35,486 nt of DNA from NCBI GenBank assembly GCA_040235395.1, contig JBECKS010000030.1, positions 1 through 35,486 of the forward strand, written 5' to 3'. Below the pieces are notes generated by a model. The model saw nothing but the letters and a program-made list of their open reading frames with translations. It was not told where the DNA came from and did no database searches. Source of the stretch: JBECKS01 sp040235395 (GTDB taxonomy: Bacteria; Pseudomonadota; Gammaproteobacteria; Pseudomonadales; JBECKS01). Every line of letters starts with the position of its first letter. Position 1 is the stretch's first letter. Below are positions 25,004-33,730 of the stretch, piece after piece. Position numbers and translations under genes: made by a program.

Positions 25004-26008
25004 TTATTTATTTTTAAAAAATTTGTAGAAATATTTCATGGTGAAACTCCAGCTATAGAAAACCAGAAAACCAAATTTAACTAGTAGCGCCTGCATCCCC
25101 CATTGAAGACGGTCAAGTAGGCTAAGTTTTTCAAAAAGTGTTATCTCTATTTTATTTGCTTCGTTATCGTCTGGCACAAAATATAAGACGGGATTTCCGT
25201 TTGCGTCTTTTTCCGTCTTCAAGGCATTCGACATGTTGCGGAAATGATTAGGTGCTGTCTGGTGATAGGCAAAGTTATAAGGAAAACCAAGCGCTGTAAT
25301 GTAGAGCTTATTATTTTCAGTTGTGATTTTCCCTAACACAGGAAAACCTGCCTTTGAGCGATAGAAACCCGTGTACTTGTCGAGGTCTTCGCAAACAGTT
25401 TCAAGTTCGTCAGGAATAATCAGAACATCTTCTTCGGCTAGCAAGGCATCTCGATCTTCTTTGGGTAAAAGAGAAAGCAAACCTTCGTTAACATAACTAT
25501 CAATCACCATGTGTACGCGATTAAGGTCGCTATGATTTTCTACGGAATGCATTTTACTGAAATCGCCAAACCATAATTCGCCGGGTGCCATGTATTTTCT
25601 TTCATCATCGATAATCATGGTGACATTTTCATTGGTAACAATAGGAAGATGAAGACGAACATAACCGTTACGCCAGGAATTCTTGTCACGATGGCTGCCA
25701 ATTATCTTTCCAGCTGGCAGGAATAAAAGACGTACTACACCAGAACTGAAAGATAATTGACCAAGTACTTCCTTGAAGTAGGGGCAGTGTTGTAATACTT
25801 CGGTATCTTTGGAGTCACCCTGGTTAAAAGCTTCAATATCTTCGCTGGTTCCATCATTACTTCTTAAGGCAATACCCGACCAGCTACCATCATTATAAGG
25901 ACCAATCACTTCAATTTTCTTATAACTTTCTTCCGCGCGCTTAAGGTCTTCCTGTAAGCGAACAGGATCAAATTCAATATTCAATTTGATGAAGTTAGGT
26001 GATGGCAC
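25004..26008 (-). CDS. Asp/Asn beta-hydroxylase-family dioxygenase, second copy type
   Basis: 334 residues. The core is in residues about 100-170: HRDKNSWRNGYVRLHLP (first metal His and second acidic ligand), GELWFGDFSKMHSVEN (second metal His) and NRVHMVIDSY (2-oxoglutarate Arg). The arrangement resembles the proline-hydroxylase/AspH group more than LpxO. The C-terminal half is not recognised and ends in an aromatic-rich hydrophobic stretch (VKFGFLVFYSWSFTMKYF) that may bind the membrane. The start is a GTG with AGGAA eight bases upstream. It heads the run of three minus-strand genes (this, the next dioxygenase, EptA). The two dioxygenases are divergent in sequence, so they are not a recent duplication. 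The substrate is unknown. Confidence 0.75.
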   Translation of the reverse strand: MPSPNFIKLNIEFDPVRLQEDLKRAEESYKKIEVIGPYNDGSWSGIALRSNDGTSEDIEAFNQGDSKDTEVLQHCPYFKEVLGQLSFSSGVVRLLFLPAGKIIGSHRDKNSWRNGYVRLHLPIVTNENVTMIIDDERKYMAPGELWFGDFSKMHSVENHSDLNRVHMVIDSYVNEGLLSLLPKEDRDALLAEEDVLIIPDELETVCEDLDKYTGFYRSKAGFPVLGKITTENNKLYITALGFPYNFAYHQTAPNHFRNMSNALKTEKDANGNPVLYFVPDDNEANKIEITLFEKLSLLDRLQWGMQALLVKFGFLVFYSWSFTMKYFYKFFKNK

Positions 26009-26049
26009 AAAGGTTTCCTATTAAGCAAAATGTCTTTAAAACAGCTGTG

Positions 26050-26072
26050 ATTTTAAGTCTGAACCTTAAAAT
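26050..26072. promoter_or_regulatory. 8-bp inverted repeat between divergent dioxygenase and epimerase genes
   Basis: Perfect arms ATTTTAAG and CTTAAAAT with a seven-base centre, 42 bases upstream of the dioxygenase GTG on the minus strand. It is a possible repressor or activator site for that operon. The low GC content makes chance occurrence more likely than for the palindrome at 10001. Confidence 0.3.
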
Positions 26073-26122
26073 AGCCCTTGTCATAAATCAAACGAATTCC
26101 AGAGAGGTGAAAACACGCTGAA

Positions 26123-26151
26123 TTGCTTAAGCATCGAGGCTTTACTACACT
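26123..26151 (+). promoter_or_regulatory. Possible sigma-70 promoter of the epimerase gene
   Basis: A TTGCTT -35-like box and a TACACT -10-like box with exactly 17 bases between them, about 60 bases before the epimerase ATG. The -35 matches consensus at three of six positions and the -10 at four of six, so this is plausible and no more. Confidence 0.3.
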
Positions 26152-26210
26152 GCTATGACAGGACTTAAACAGCAATATAGCTTTATTCTAGAAGATAACT
26201 GGACCTAATA

Positions 26211-27161
26211 ATGAAGTTACTTGTCACTGGTGCTACAGGCTTTGTCGGATACCATTTTGCCAGATATGCAAAGCAGCAAGGCTATGAGCTTGCCTGTACG
26301 GTAAGGGCGAGTAGCGATACTAAAGCCCTTGAAGAACTAGGTGTTAACTTGCTGACTTGTGATTTGCAGAACAGGGAAGCGTTTGATGAATCCCTCAAGT
26401 CCTTCCAGCCTGATGTGATTGTTCATTGTGCGGGTTGTGTGAGTGCTCCAACAGTAGATGCTTTTTCTGAAAGTAACGTGCAGGTAACACAGAATGTATG
26501 TGAAGCCGCTTTAAAGCAGGGTGTAAAACGACTGGTTTATTTAAGTTCTGTTGATGTTAATAGCGCTAATCCCGAGTTGCCCATCCGTGAAGAGCTGCCT
26601 TACCTTGCCATGAATCCGTATGGAAATTCCAAGATTGAGGCTGAAAAAATTGTCGTCGCTTTTCAGGCGAAAGGATTGAATTCGGTGGTGTTAAGGCCAA
26701 CCACCATTATTGGTGAAGGTGAGCCTCATGGCATGCCTTCGCTATTACCCTTAATCATGAAAAGAAGATTGCCTTTTCCTGGCTTGCCTGATTTGAAAGA
26801 CCAGATACATATTGTGTATATAGGTAATCTTGTTGAGGCAATGGAACTTGCGCTTGTTAATGAAAACGCGATTAACCAGACTTTCAATATCTGTGATGAA
26901 GAGCCTACACATATCAAATACATGATAGATGTGATGGTTGATGAGCTTGCTTGTAAAGCGCCGAGAACCATGCCCGCGTGGCTAGTAAAAACAATTTTAC
27001 TTATTCCTGCCTTAAGAAATGCGTTTAATTCCGTGTTTAAGGATTGGGCCTACGATATTTCAAAAGCGCAGGCCTTATTGAACTATCAGCCTTCAGTATC
27101 GAGTGAGGAGGGTATGCGGCGAACTGTGCGCCACTGGAAGTACCAGCAAATGCGGGAGTAA
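26211..27161 (+). CDS. Extended SDR / NAD-dependent epimerase-dehydratase family protein
   Basis: 316 residues with a Rossmann start LVTGATGFVGYHFA (TGxxGxxG), CDLQNREA at the second beta-alpha unit, catalytic Thr/Ser in VYLSSVDV and the YxxxK motif in NPYGNSKIEAEK. RPTTIIGEGEPH and IHIVYIGNLVEAMELAL match the epimerase/3-beta-HSD-like group that acts on sugar nucleotides or sterol-like substrates. There is no membrane helix. It is divergent from the dioxygenase/EptA run and convergent with the MFS gene. A part in envelope glycan or lipid synthesis is possible but not shown. Confidence 0.82.
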   Translation: MKLLVTGATGFVGYHFARYAKQQGYELACTVRASSDTKALEELGVNLLTCDLQNREAFDESLKSFQPDVIVHCAGCVSAPTVDAFSESNVQVTQNVCEAALKQGVKRLVYLSSVDVNSANPELPIREELPYLAMNPYGNSKIEAEKIVVAFQAKGLNSVVLRPTTIIGEGEPHGMPSLLPLIMKRRLPFPGLPDLKDQIHIVYIGNLVEAMELALVNENAINQTFNICDEEPTHIKYMIDVMVDELACKAPRTMPAWLVKTILLIPALRNAFNSVFKDWAYDISKAQALLNYQPSVSSEEGMRRTVRHWKYQQMRE

Positions 27162-27197
27162 TTCTGCAAGTTTTTTTAGGTTTAATTTTCGTCTGGC

Positions 27198-28541
27198 CTA
27201 ATTCTCATCGGGTAAGTCGCGTTCAATATTCCTGATTTTAGGTGCGAATAAAGCGGCAAAAATAATCATTCCTAGAATCAGCGAAGACAGGCTAATCAAT
27301 AAGGCAGCACCTCGTCCTTTTCCAACCCCATAGATTTCCTGAAGGAAGGCAAGGGATGTGTTCGTTTCCATCATCATCGGTTCAAAGATATGTTGTGCCA
27401 AAGGGCCGCCAGCCAGATAACCCATGGGCAATGCAAAACCTGTAATGATAGTGCCTAAACCATTCACACGCCCCAACACTGAAGTCTCCACCTTAAGCTG
27501 AATGATGACCATATTGGATGTTAAGAAGATGGGTAAGGCTGCAGCTAAGGCAAATGCACCAAAGGAGATTATCCAGATATTGGTAGACATGGGGGTGAAT
27601 ACCATACATATACTCATGAAAAATCCTGCGCCGTAAATGGCATGGATTCTTTTTTTGGGTCCTCCCCAGATACCCTTGATACTTGCACCAACAACATAAC
27701 CAACACCACCAATGGTCATGACCATACCTAGCCCTTGCGTGTCAGTGAGGGAAAGCACCATGGGTTGTAAAAGCACCATGTCTATTCCTGTAAAGAAATT
27801 AGAGATGGCATACAGTCCAATAAGCCACAAGAGATGTGATTTATTAAGCAGGTAATTCCAGGCTAAACGTATTCCATCCAGTAAAGGTTCAGCTGCTGCG
27901 AGCACAGCGGGAGGTATGCGAAGGAACGATAGAGACACGATGCCAACAACAAAGGTGCAGAGATCAATAACAAGAATGGTGCTGATGCCAAAATTTAACA
28001 TCAATGCGCCTGCGACAATGGGGCCAAATAGGGAAATTAGCCCAAAACCCAAAGCCATCAATCCGCTCGCGCGATCAAGATCCTTAGGATCCAGAAGCAG
28101 TTTGACGGAGGTAATGATGGACGGTTTGCTGAAAGCCATAAAAATACCGTTGGCAAAGGTCAGTACAAACATTTGCCAGAGACCTAAGGCATCAAACCAA
28201 AGCAGGATGGCAATGGTAAGGGTAATGGTGGCAGAACCAAGAGAGCTGCAAAGCAATACAGTTTTTTTGTTCCAGCGATCAACAAAATTTCCTGCGATAG
28301 GGGAAGTCATAAATTCAGACATGTAAGCTGCAAAGAGGATGAGCCCGTAAGCCGTGAATGAATCAAAGGTCTGATAGGCCCAGACACTCAGCGCAAAAGA
28401 TGTGAGGGAAGACCCGAAAGCAGAAACAATCTGAAAAGGAAGAATGGTAGTAAAGTGTCGAAAGCGTTCCTGAGCACTTCGTGTATCGGAGTGCCCAATG
28501 CTAATCACTTCATCACTGTTTGTGTTTTCCTGCGTTTCCAA
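27198..28541 (-). CDS. MFS transporter, probable exporter
   Basis: 447 residues with about 12 hydrophobic helices split by a central loop, in the EntS-like/MFS_3 group of exporters. Recognisable parts are FVDRWNKKTVLL (motif-A position, between helices 2 and 3) and the second-half repeat around KGIWGGPKKRIHAIYG. An MFS member is clear; the substrate is not. The open frame begins with TTG and has no ribosome site, and a GTG eleven codons later is also possible, so the N-terminus is uncertain. About 40 hydrophilic residues precede helix 1. It is a single gene convergent with the epimerase. Confidence 0.82.
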   Translation of the reverse strand: METQENTNSDEVISIGHSDTRSAQERFRHFTTILPFQIVSAFGSSLTSFALSVWAYQTFDSFTAYGLILFAAYMSEFMTSPIAGNFVDRWNKKTVLLCSSLGSATITLTIAILLWFDALGLWQMFVLTFANGIFMAFSKPSIITSVKLLLDPKDLDRASGLMALGFGLISLFGPIVAGALMLNFGISTILVIDLCTFVVGIVSLSFLRIPPAVLAAAEPLLDGIRLAWNYLLNKSHLLWLIGLYAISNFFTGIDMVLLQPMVLSLTDTQGLGMVMTIGGVGYVVGASIKGIWGGPKKRIHAIYGAGFFMSICMVFTPMSTNIWIISFGAFALAAALPIFLTSNMVIIQLKVETSVLGRVNGLGTIITGFALPMGYLAGGPLAQHIFEPMMMETNTSLAFLQEIYGVGKGRGAALLISLSSLILGMIIFAALFAPKIRNIERDLPDEN

Positions 28542-28691
28542 GATTTTTGTGTGGTGTTATAGAGTGGGAAATTCTGTCATGCATTGTTATGTATCACATG
28601 AGTGAACACAATAGCTTGGCTTAGCAAATAAAGGATTCTATCGATCAAAGTGCTCTAAGGGCTGTGAATAGACAGTTTTTTAAAGGCTTTT

Positions 28692-29807
28692 TTAAAGCGT
28701 TTGCCTGAACTTCATAATGCTTGCACTAATAAAGGCGGCAGCAAAACCCGCTAGTGCGAGAAAGTCGGTGTAAAGATCCATAAAGGCCGTATGTTTTATC
28801 AACAGCCCCCTGATGATTTCAACAAAATAAGTAAAGGGAAGAGCGTAACTGATTGGGCGAACGGAAGCGGGAATGGCTTCAATGGGAAAAATAAAACCCG
28901 ATAACAACATGGAGGGAACCACAATAAAAATAGCAATAAACATGGCGTGTTGTTGTGTTTCGGCAATCAGGGAAATGAAAAAACCAAGGGATATCATGGT
29001 AGCTACAAAAATCACAGCCAGTGTGAAAAGTAATAAATGTGAAGAGGGTTGTGGTAAGTCAAATAGCAACCAGCCAGCAAGAAGAATGAAATAAAAATCT
29101 GCCAAGGCAATCAGGATATAGGGTGTGAGTTTTCCTATCACAAAACTGCTTTTACTCATGGGTGTGACCAGCAATTGTTCGAGCGTACCTTTTTCCCTTT
29201 CTTTTACTACTGAAATACCCGTAAGAATCAAGGCAATTTGCATGATAAGCACGCCAATGACACCGGGAAGAAAAAACCAGGTTTCTTTTTCATCAGGATT
29301 GAAGAGAATTTCTGTATCCATCACAAAAGGGTCGTCAGCGATGATGACGTTCTCTTCGTCGGGATTCAGGAAGTACATGTCTCCCATTGCTGAATCACTG
29401 GTAACGCTGCCAGATTGATATTTAATGGCTGTGGTTAAGGAAGGCATAGTGCCATCGACGTAGAACGTTACATGGGGTTGTGCGTTATCTGTAATCTTCT
29501 GAGAAAAGTCTTTTGCTACATGTAATCCAGCTTTAGCTTTTCCTGAACGAATATCATCGATGATTGCCTGCGTAGAATCCACTTCATACATGATGAAATA
29601 TCCATCGCTCCATATGGATGTCTTGATGTTCTCGGTAAAAAAGGATTTATCTTCATCAAACAACGCCATGCCTACATTTTTTGGTTCAAGCTTTAGGGCA
29701 AAGCCAAAAAGTATCAGTAATACAAGTGGCATCACAATGACCATACCAATCAGTCGTGGATCTCTTCTTAACTGAAGTAGTTCTTTCTTGATAAGTGGTT
29801 TAATCAT
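28692..29807 (-). CDS. ABC-2 type exporter permease (YhhJ/YbhR-like)
   Basis: 371-residue permease with one N-terminal helix (LIGMVIVMPLVLLILFGFAL), a periplasmic loop of about 150 residues and five or six helices in the C-terminal half. MSKSSFVIGKLTPYILIAL and the closing LPFTYFVEIIRGLL are typical ABC-2 family segments, and the EKGTLEQLLVTPM motif is very characteristic. It is 18 bases downstream of its ATPase gene. Related systems export drugs or lipids. It lacks the usual second permease gene, so it probably works as a homodimer, unless a partner is elsewhere. Confidence 0.88.
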   Translation of the reverse strand: MIKPLIKKELLQLRRDPRLIGMVIVMPLVLLILFGFALKLEPKNVGMALFDEDKSFFTENIKTSIWSDGYFIMYEVDSTQAIIDDIRSGKAKAGLHVAKDFSQKITDNAQPHVTFYVDGTMPSLTTAIKYQSGSVTSDSAMGDMYFLNPDEENVIIADDPFVMDTEILFNPDEKETWFFLPGVIGVLIMQIALILTGISVVKEREKGTLEQLLVTPMSKSSFVIGKLTPYILIALADFYFILLAGWLLFDLPQPSSHLLLFTLAVIFVATMISLGFFISLIAETQQHAMFIAIFIVVPSMLLSGFIFPIEAIPASVRPISYALPFTYFVEIIRGLLIKHTAFMDLYTDFLALAGFAAAFISASIMKFRQTL

Positions 29808-29825
29808 GATAATTTTCCGTTTCCT

Positions 29826-30722
29826 CTAAGAAATCTTTTCCTGAGTTAGCGCGATAAAGACATCTTCCAGATTGGCTTCATCTTCAACAACCTGTGTTTC
29901 AAGACCCGTAATGGATTGAATCTGTTTATTCAGATCATCAGCTAAGGTATGACTGTTAACAACAATGCGAACCTGGTCACCAAACTGATTAACCAGAATA
30001 GTATTACTGAGTTCATACAAGGCCTTATGAAGATCAGGACGATAGGGAATTTTTGCAGTGAAAACCCTGGCATCTTTTAATGCATCCTTAATGGTTTCTG
30101 GCGTGCCCTCCGCGACAATGTGACCTTCAGAAATGAAAGCCAGTTGATGACAGCGCTGGGCTTCTTCCATGTAGTGGGTAGTAACGAATAATGTTTTTCC
30201 TTCAGCACTCAATTGATAGAAATCATCCCATAAAAGTTTTCGTGTAACAGGATCAATACCAGCCGTAGGCTCATCCAGAAATAATACTTTCGGATCATGG
30301 GCAAGGGCACAGGCGAGTGCGAGTCTGCGTTTGTAACCACCAGAAAGTGAACCAGCAAACTGTTTTTTGAATTTTAACAGGTCGTATCGTTCCAATAATG
30401 AAAGCAAATGCGCATCATCTTTTACACCATAAATCGATGCATAAAAACTCAGGTTTTCCCAAACACTCAGTTCTTCGTATTGACCAAAATATTGGGCGAC
30501 ATAACCGAAGTCTGATTTTGCCTCGTGACTGGATACGCCATTAATCAGAATGTCACCGCTATCCTTTGGAATAATGCCGCATAACATTCTAATGGTGGTT
30601 GTTTTTCCAGAGGCGTTTGGGCCAAGTAAGCCGAAGATGTTTCCATTTTCCACTTGCAGCGAAACATCATTAACAACCTTGTTGCCATTAAAGGATTTGC
30701 TGAGTGTCTGAACGCTAATCAT
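29826..30722 (-). CDS. ABC exporter ATP-binding protein
   Basis: 298 residues from the ATG chosen here. Walker A is GPNASGKTT, the signature is LSGGYKRRLALACAL, Walker B is VLFLDEPTAGIDP and the switch His is in FVTTHYMEEAQR. It belongs to the CcmA/drug-exporter (DRR-like) class. The frame is open six codons further to a GTG at 30740, but ATG at 30722 gives the normal family start MISVQTLSKSF and has GTGAGGG ahead, though at long spacing. The C-terminal ~80 residues form the usual accessory domain. It lies between MarR and the permease. Confidence 0.88.
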   Translation of the reverse strand: MISVQTLSKSFNGNKVVNDVSLQVENGNIFGLLGPNASGKTTTIRMLCGIIPKDSGDILINGVSSHEAKSDFGYVAQYFGQYEELSVWENLSFYASIYGVKDDAHLLSLLERYDLLKFKKQFAGSLSGGYKRRLALACALAHDPKVLFLDEPTAGIDPVTRKLLWDDFYQLSAEGKTLFVTTHYMEEAQRCHQLAFISEGHIVAEGTPETIKDALKDARVFTAKIPYRPDLHKALYELSNTILVNQFGDQVRIVVNSHTLADDLNKQIQSITGLETQVVEDEANLEDVFIALTQEKIS

Positions 30723-30754
30723 TGCGGTGTGAACCCTCACCTGTGTCTGTAAAA

Positions 30755-31174
30755 TTATGCTTTGGTTTTCGCCAGTGCTTCTAATAATTGTTTTAATTGC
30801 AAAGTCTTTTTAGAACCCAGTGTCTGTTCAAGTTTTTTTTCGAGTTCGCTTAAACTCAGGGTTGCATCCTTGGTGATTAGCGCACCTTTATCAGTGAGTA
30901 CAATGCGCTTCGAGCGCTTATCTTTTTTATCAGGTACCAGTTTAACCATATCGCTTTCCACCAAATCCTTGATGGTGCGATTAATCGCCTGCTTGCTAAT
31001 TCCCATGTGCTTGGCAATGTCGACAGCACGGTCGCGACCTTCTGCCATGTTCAGGAAAATCATCGACTGTGAGTGAGAAAAATGTTGCCAGCCTTTTTGA
31101 CCGAGCGAATCCTGTAATTCATTATCCAGTTGATAATAAGCATTCAGTAATAATGAAAGAATGTTTTCAGTCAT
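30755..31174 (-). CDS. MarR-family transcriptional regulator
   Basis: 139 residues, the usual MarR size. The winged helix spans about residues 45-105: MAEGRDRAVDIAKHMGISKQ (recognition region) and LVESDMVKLVPDKKDKRSKR (the wing, with the common DKRSK pattern). It sits directly before the ABC exporter pair, so it probably represses this run and responds to an exporter substrate. That is the usual arrangement but is inferred here. I see no clear ribosome site; it may be coupled to the crotonase gene 19 bases upstream. Confidence 0.9.
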   Translation of the reverse strand: MTENILSLLLNAYYQLDNELQDSLGQKGWQHFSHSQSMIFLNMAEGRDRAVDIAKHMGISKQAINRTIKDLVESDMVKLVPDKKDKRSKRIVLTDKGALITKDATLSLSELEKKLEQTLGSKKTLQLKQLLEALAKTKA

Positions 31175-31193
31175 GCGAAAAATTTACTGCCAG

Positions 31194-31967
31194 TTATTTT
31201 TGTGTACGACCGCGGTTCATCACACCCTTACGCCTTTCTTCAAGTACTTCAGGTGTTACACCCTGCATGTGTGCTTTGTTTGCCTTTGCTTCAATGCGTA
31301 AACCTTCGAATAGCGTGCTTTCATAGCCTTGGTCAATAATGCTTCTTACGGTGTTGAGCGTGATTGGCTCGCAAGAAGCGATGTCTTCTCCAAGCTTCTG
31401 GCAAACAGGAATGAGTTCATCTGCGCTAACAACACGATTTACCAAGCCCCAACGTTCTGCGGTTTCTGCATCCAGAAAATTACCAGTGAAGCTCAGTTCC
31501 TTAGCGCGACCAATGCCAATAATACGAGCAAGTTTCTGAGATAAACCCCAACCAGGCACGATACCAATGCGGCAATGGGTATCTGCAAACTTGGCGTTCT
31601 CGCTGGCAATCATGAAATCGCACATCAACGCCAGTTCAAACCCACCCGTTATAGCAAAACCATTGATAGCACCAATCACTGGTTTGGTGAGATTGTAAAA
31701 AGCTTTCAACATATTGGCGTCAGAAACGGCATCTTCGTTATCAGACTGACCACTTCCCAACTCTTTAAGATCAAGACCTGCACAGAAAGCACGACCTGCA
31801 CCAGTAATAACAATGGCTTTTACCTCATCGTTACTGCTAAGGCTGTTTACGGCTTCAACAATGGCAGCGCGCATGGGCGTGCTCAGTGCATTGAGCGCAT
31901 CTGGTCTGTTCAAGGTGAGTAAGCCAACCTGATTGCTGATGCTGATGGTAACGAGTGCGTCCGACAT
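31194..31967 (-). CDS. Enoyl-CoA hydratase/isomerase (crotonase) family protein
   Basis: 257 residues from the ATG chosen, which has GGAG just upstream; a longer frame to 32039 would add 24 unrelated residues. The oxyanion-hole segment AGRAFCAGLDLKEL, the second oxyanion segment NGFAITGGFELALMCDFMIAS and the IVPGWGLSQ segment place it in the crotonase superfamily. The first catalytic Glu (in GGFELAL) is present. At the second catalytic Glu position the residue appears to be His (ADTHCRIGIVPG), as in a known subgroup with PGWGLS. It may therefore be an isomerase, a hydrolase or a variant hydratase. It could be the first gene of a run with MarR and the ABC exporter. Confidence 0.83.
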   Translation of the reverse strand: MSDALVTISISNQVGLLTLNRPDALNALSTPMRAAIVEAVNSLSSNDEVKAIVITGAGRAFCAGLDLKELGSGQSDNEDAVSDANMLKAFYNLTKPVIGAINGFAITGGFELALMCDFMIASENAKFADTHCRIGIVPGWGLSQKLARIIGIGRAKELSFTGNFLDAETAERWGLVNRVVSADELIPVCQKLGEDIASCEPITLNTVRSIIDQGYESTLFEGLRIEAKANKAHMQGVTPEVLEERRKGVMNRGRTQK

Positions 31968-32109
31968 GTGATTCTCCTTAGGGATAGGGAAGTGTTTATA
32001 GCAGGGTGCTTTTTTGGCAAAGTACTGAAAGTCTGGCACAGTGCTGAAAGCCGCCTATGATAACCCTGTTTCAGCCAAGGGCATAATTACAAAAAAATGT
32101 GGATGCATT

Positions 32110-32724
32110 ATGAAGCTATATCACTGCCCAATGACCCGATCCATTCGCGTGCTCTGGTGTCTTGAAGAAATGCAACTGGATTACGACTTGGAAGTCATGC
32201 CATTTCCGCCAAGGGTGATGCAGAAATCTTTCAAGGAAATTAATCCGCTGGGCACCGTGCCGTATTTTGTTGATGGCGATGTAGGTATGAGTGAGAGCTG
32301 TGCTATCTGTCATTATCTGGCAACGCGTTATGGTGATGGCAGTCTGCTGATTGATAGCAAACATGAGGAGTATGGTACATTCCTGGACTGGTTATATTAC
32401 AGTGATGCAACGGCGACTTTTCCACAAGCAGTGATCCTGCGTTACACCATGCTAGAGCCGCCAGAAAGACAACAAGCGCAGGCGGTAGAAGATTACAAAG
32501 CTTTCTTAGTAGGGCGTTTGAAAAAACTTGAACAAGGTCTTGAAGGAAAAACCTTCCTTTGCGCAGAAAAGTTCACCATCGCTGATATCTGCGTTGGTTT
32601 TGCATTAATCTTTGCAAAACAGGTTCTGCACATTGAAGAAATATTTACGCCAAACATAAAAGCGTATTATGAAAGATTGGAACAAAGAGAAGCTTTTCAG
32701 AAAGCCTGTAGTGGCAGTCTGTAA
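32110..32724 (+). CDS. Glutathione S-transferase family protein
   Basis: 204 residues. The N-terminal thioredoxin-like domain begins KLYHCPMTRSIRVLWCLEE, has NPLGTVPYFVDGD with the cis-Pro, and MSESCAICHYLATRYG, whose Glu-Ser binds glutathione. The all-alpha C-terminal domain includes KFTIADICVGFAL (the conserved N-capping Asp motif). The frame is open 69 bases further upstream, but this ATG gives the usual GST start. It diverges from the crotonase gene and is followed 39 bases on by an SDR gene, possibly in one operon. The substrate is unknown. Confidence 0.9.
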   Translation: MKLYHCPMTRSIRVLWCLEEMQLDYDLEVMPFPPRVMQKSFKEINPLGTVPYFVDGDVGMSESCAICHYLATRYGDGSLLIDSKHEEYGTFLDWLYYSDATATFPQAVILRYTMLEPPERQQAQAVEDYKAFLVGRLKKLEQGLEGKTFLCAEKFTIADICVGFALIFAKQVLHIEEIFTPNIKAYYERLEQREAFQKACSGSL

Positions 32725-32763
32725 ATAAACTAGTTAATTGAAAAAATTAAAAAAGGAGCACAC

Positions 32764-33528
32764 ATGAAAGATTTATTTGATTTGAAAGGAAAGGTAGCCG
32801 TGGTAACCGGTGGTTCTCGAGGTATTGGCGCCATGATTGCCCAAGGTTTTCTTGAATATGGCGTTAAGGTTTATATCTCGGCAAGAAAAGCAGATGAGGT
32901 GAATGTTGCAGCTAAACATTTAAGCCAGTTTGGCGAATGTGTTCCAGTGGTTGCTGATCTTTCCACCAAGGAAGGGCGAGAAACACTTGTAGCCGCCATC
33001 ACTGAAGACAAGCTGGATATTCTCGTGAATAACGCAGGGGCTACCTGGGGTGCACCTTATGATTCTTTCCCTGAAGACGCCTGGGACAAGGTCATGGATA
33101 TCAACGTAAAAGCCGTTTTTTATTTAACACAGATGCTTACACCAAAATTGAAAGCCGCTGGAACACACGAAGTGCCATCAAGGGTGATTAACATTGCTTC
33201 CGTAGATGGTATTCATGTACCGACACTGGAAACCTACTCCTATTCAGCCAGTAAAGCGGGTGTTATTCATATGACCAAAGTGCTTGCCAGACGTTTGGCT
33301 GGCGACAACATCAACGTAAACGCAATCGCACCAGGGCCATTCGAAAGCAAGATGATGGCTCAAACGCTCAGGAATTTTGGTGATGCCATTGCCCAAAGTA
33401 TTCCTAGAAAACGTATTGGCGAACCTGGTGATATGGCGGGTACTGCGATTTTTTTAAGTTCGAAGGCGGGGGCGTACGTAACAGGCGTGACTATCCCCGT
33501 CGATGGCGGCATGGTCTCTTGTCGTTAA
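32764..33528 (+). CDS. SDR-family reductase (RhlG/FabG-like)
   Basis: 254 residues, a classical NADP-preferring SDR. Cofactor motif GGSRGIG near residue 17 (with the preceding VVTGG), NNAGA, Ser in INIASVDG, catalytic YSASK, and NAIAPGPFESKMM near the substrate loop. It closes with TGVTIPVDGGM as normal. The closest known pattern is RhlG-type 3-oxoacyl or ketoreductases. AAGGAG sits before the ATG. The GST gene upstream may be co-transcribed. A repeat begins 16 bases after its stop. Confidence 0.9.
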   Translation: MKDLFDLKGKVAVVTGGSRGIGAMIAQGFLEYGVKVYISARKADEVNVAAKHLSQFGECVPVVADLSTKEGRETLVAAITEDKLDILVNNAGATWGAPYDSFPEDAWDKVMDINVKAVFYLTQMLTPKLKAAGTHEVPSRVINIASVDGIHVPTLETYSYSASKAGVIHMTKVLARRLAGDNINVNAIAPGPFESKMMAQTLRNFGDAIAQSIPRKRIGEPGDMAGTAIFLSSKAGAYVTGVTIPVDGGMVSCR

Positions 33529-33544
33529 TTTTCGTTTATTTTTC

Positions 33545-33646
33545 CTCAGGCTTTGTCAAAAGCGTACGCGTTCAGTCATTTATTAGGTATAAACTCCTTC
33601 ACTGTGTGCGCTTTTTCCTCGCCTGAGAAAAAATATCCTGAAAATT
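33545..33646. repeat. Imperfect-palindrome repeat, copy 1
   Basis: First of two related intergenic elements in the 342-base gap before the DUF3604 gene. It carries inverted ends CTCAGGC (33545-33551) and GCCTGAG (33621-33627), and inner arms AAAAGCG and CGCTTTT, so the RNA or single strand can fold into a long interrupted hairpin. The last ~20 bases (AAAAAATATCCTGAAAATT) are shared with copy 2 but lie outside the palindrome. No ORF of note. It looks like a dispersed, non-coding, possibly mobile (MITE- or REP-like) element; whether it is present elsewhere in the genome cannot be seen. Confidence 0.7.
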
Positions 33647-33730
33647 TATGAAATTGGTTGTTTTGTTGTGTGTGATTTCGCCTCGTCTAAAACCAAATTA
33701 TCTAAGCGATTAGGTTCTTATTATTTCCAT

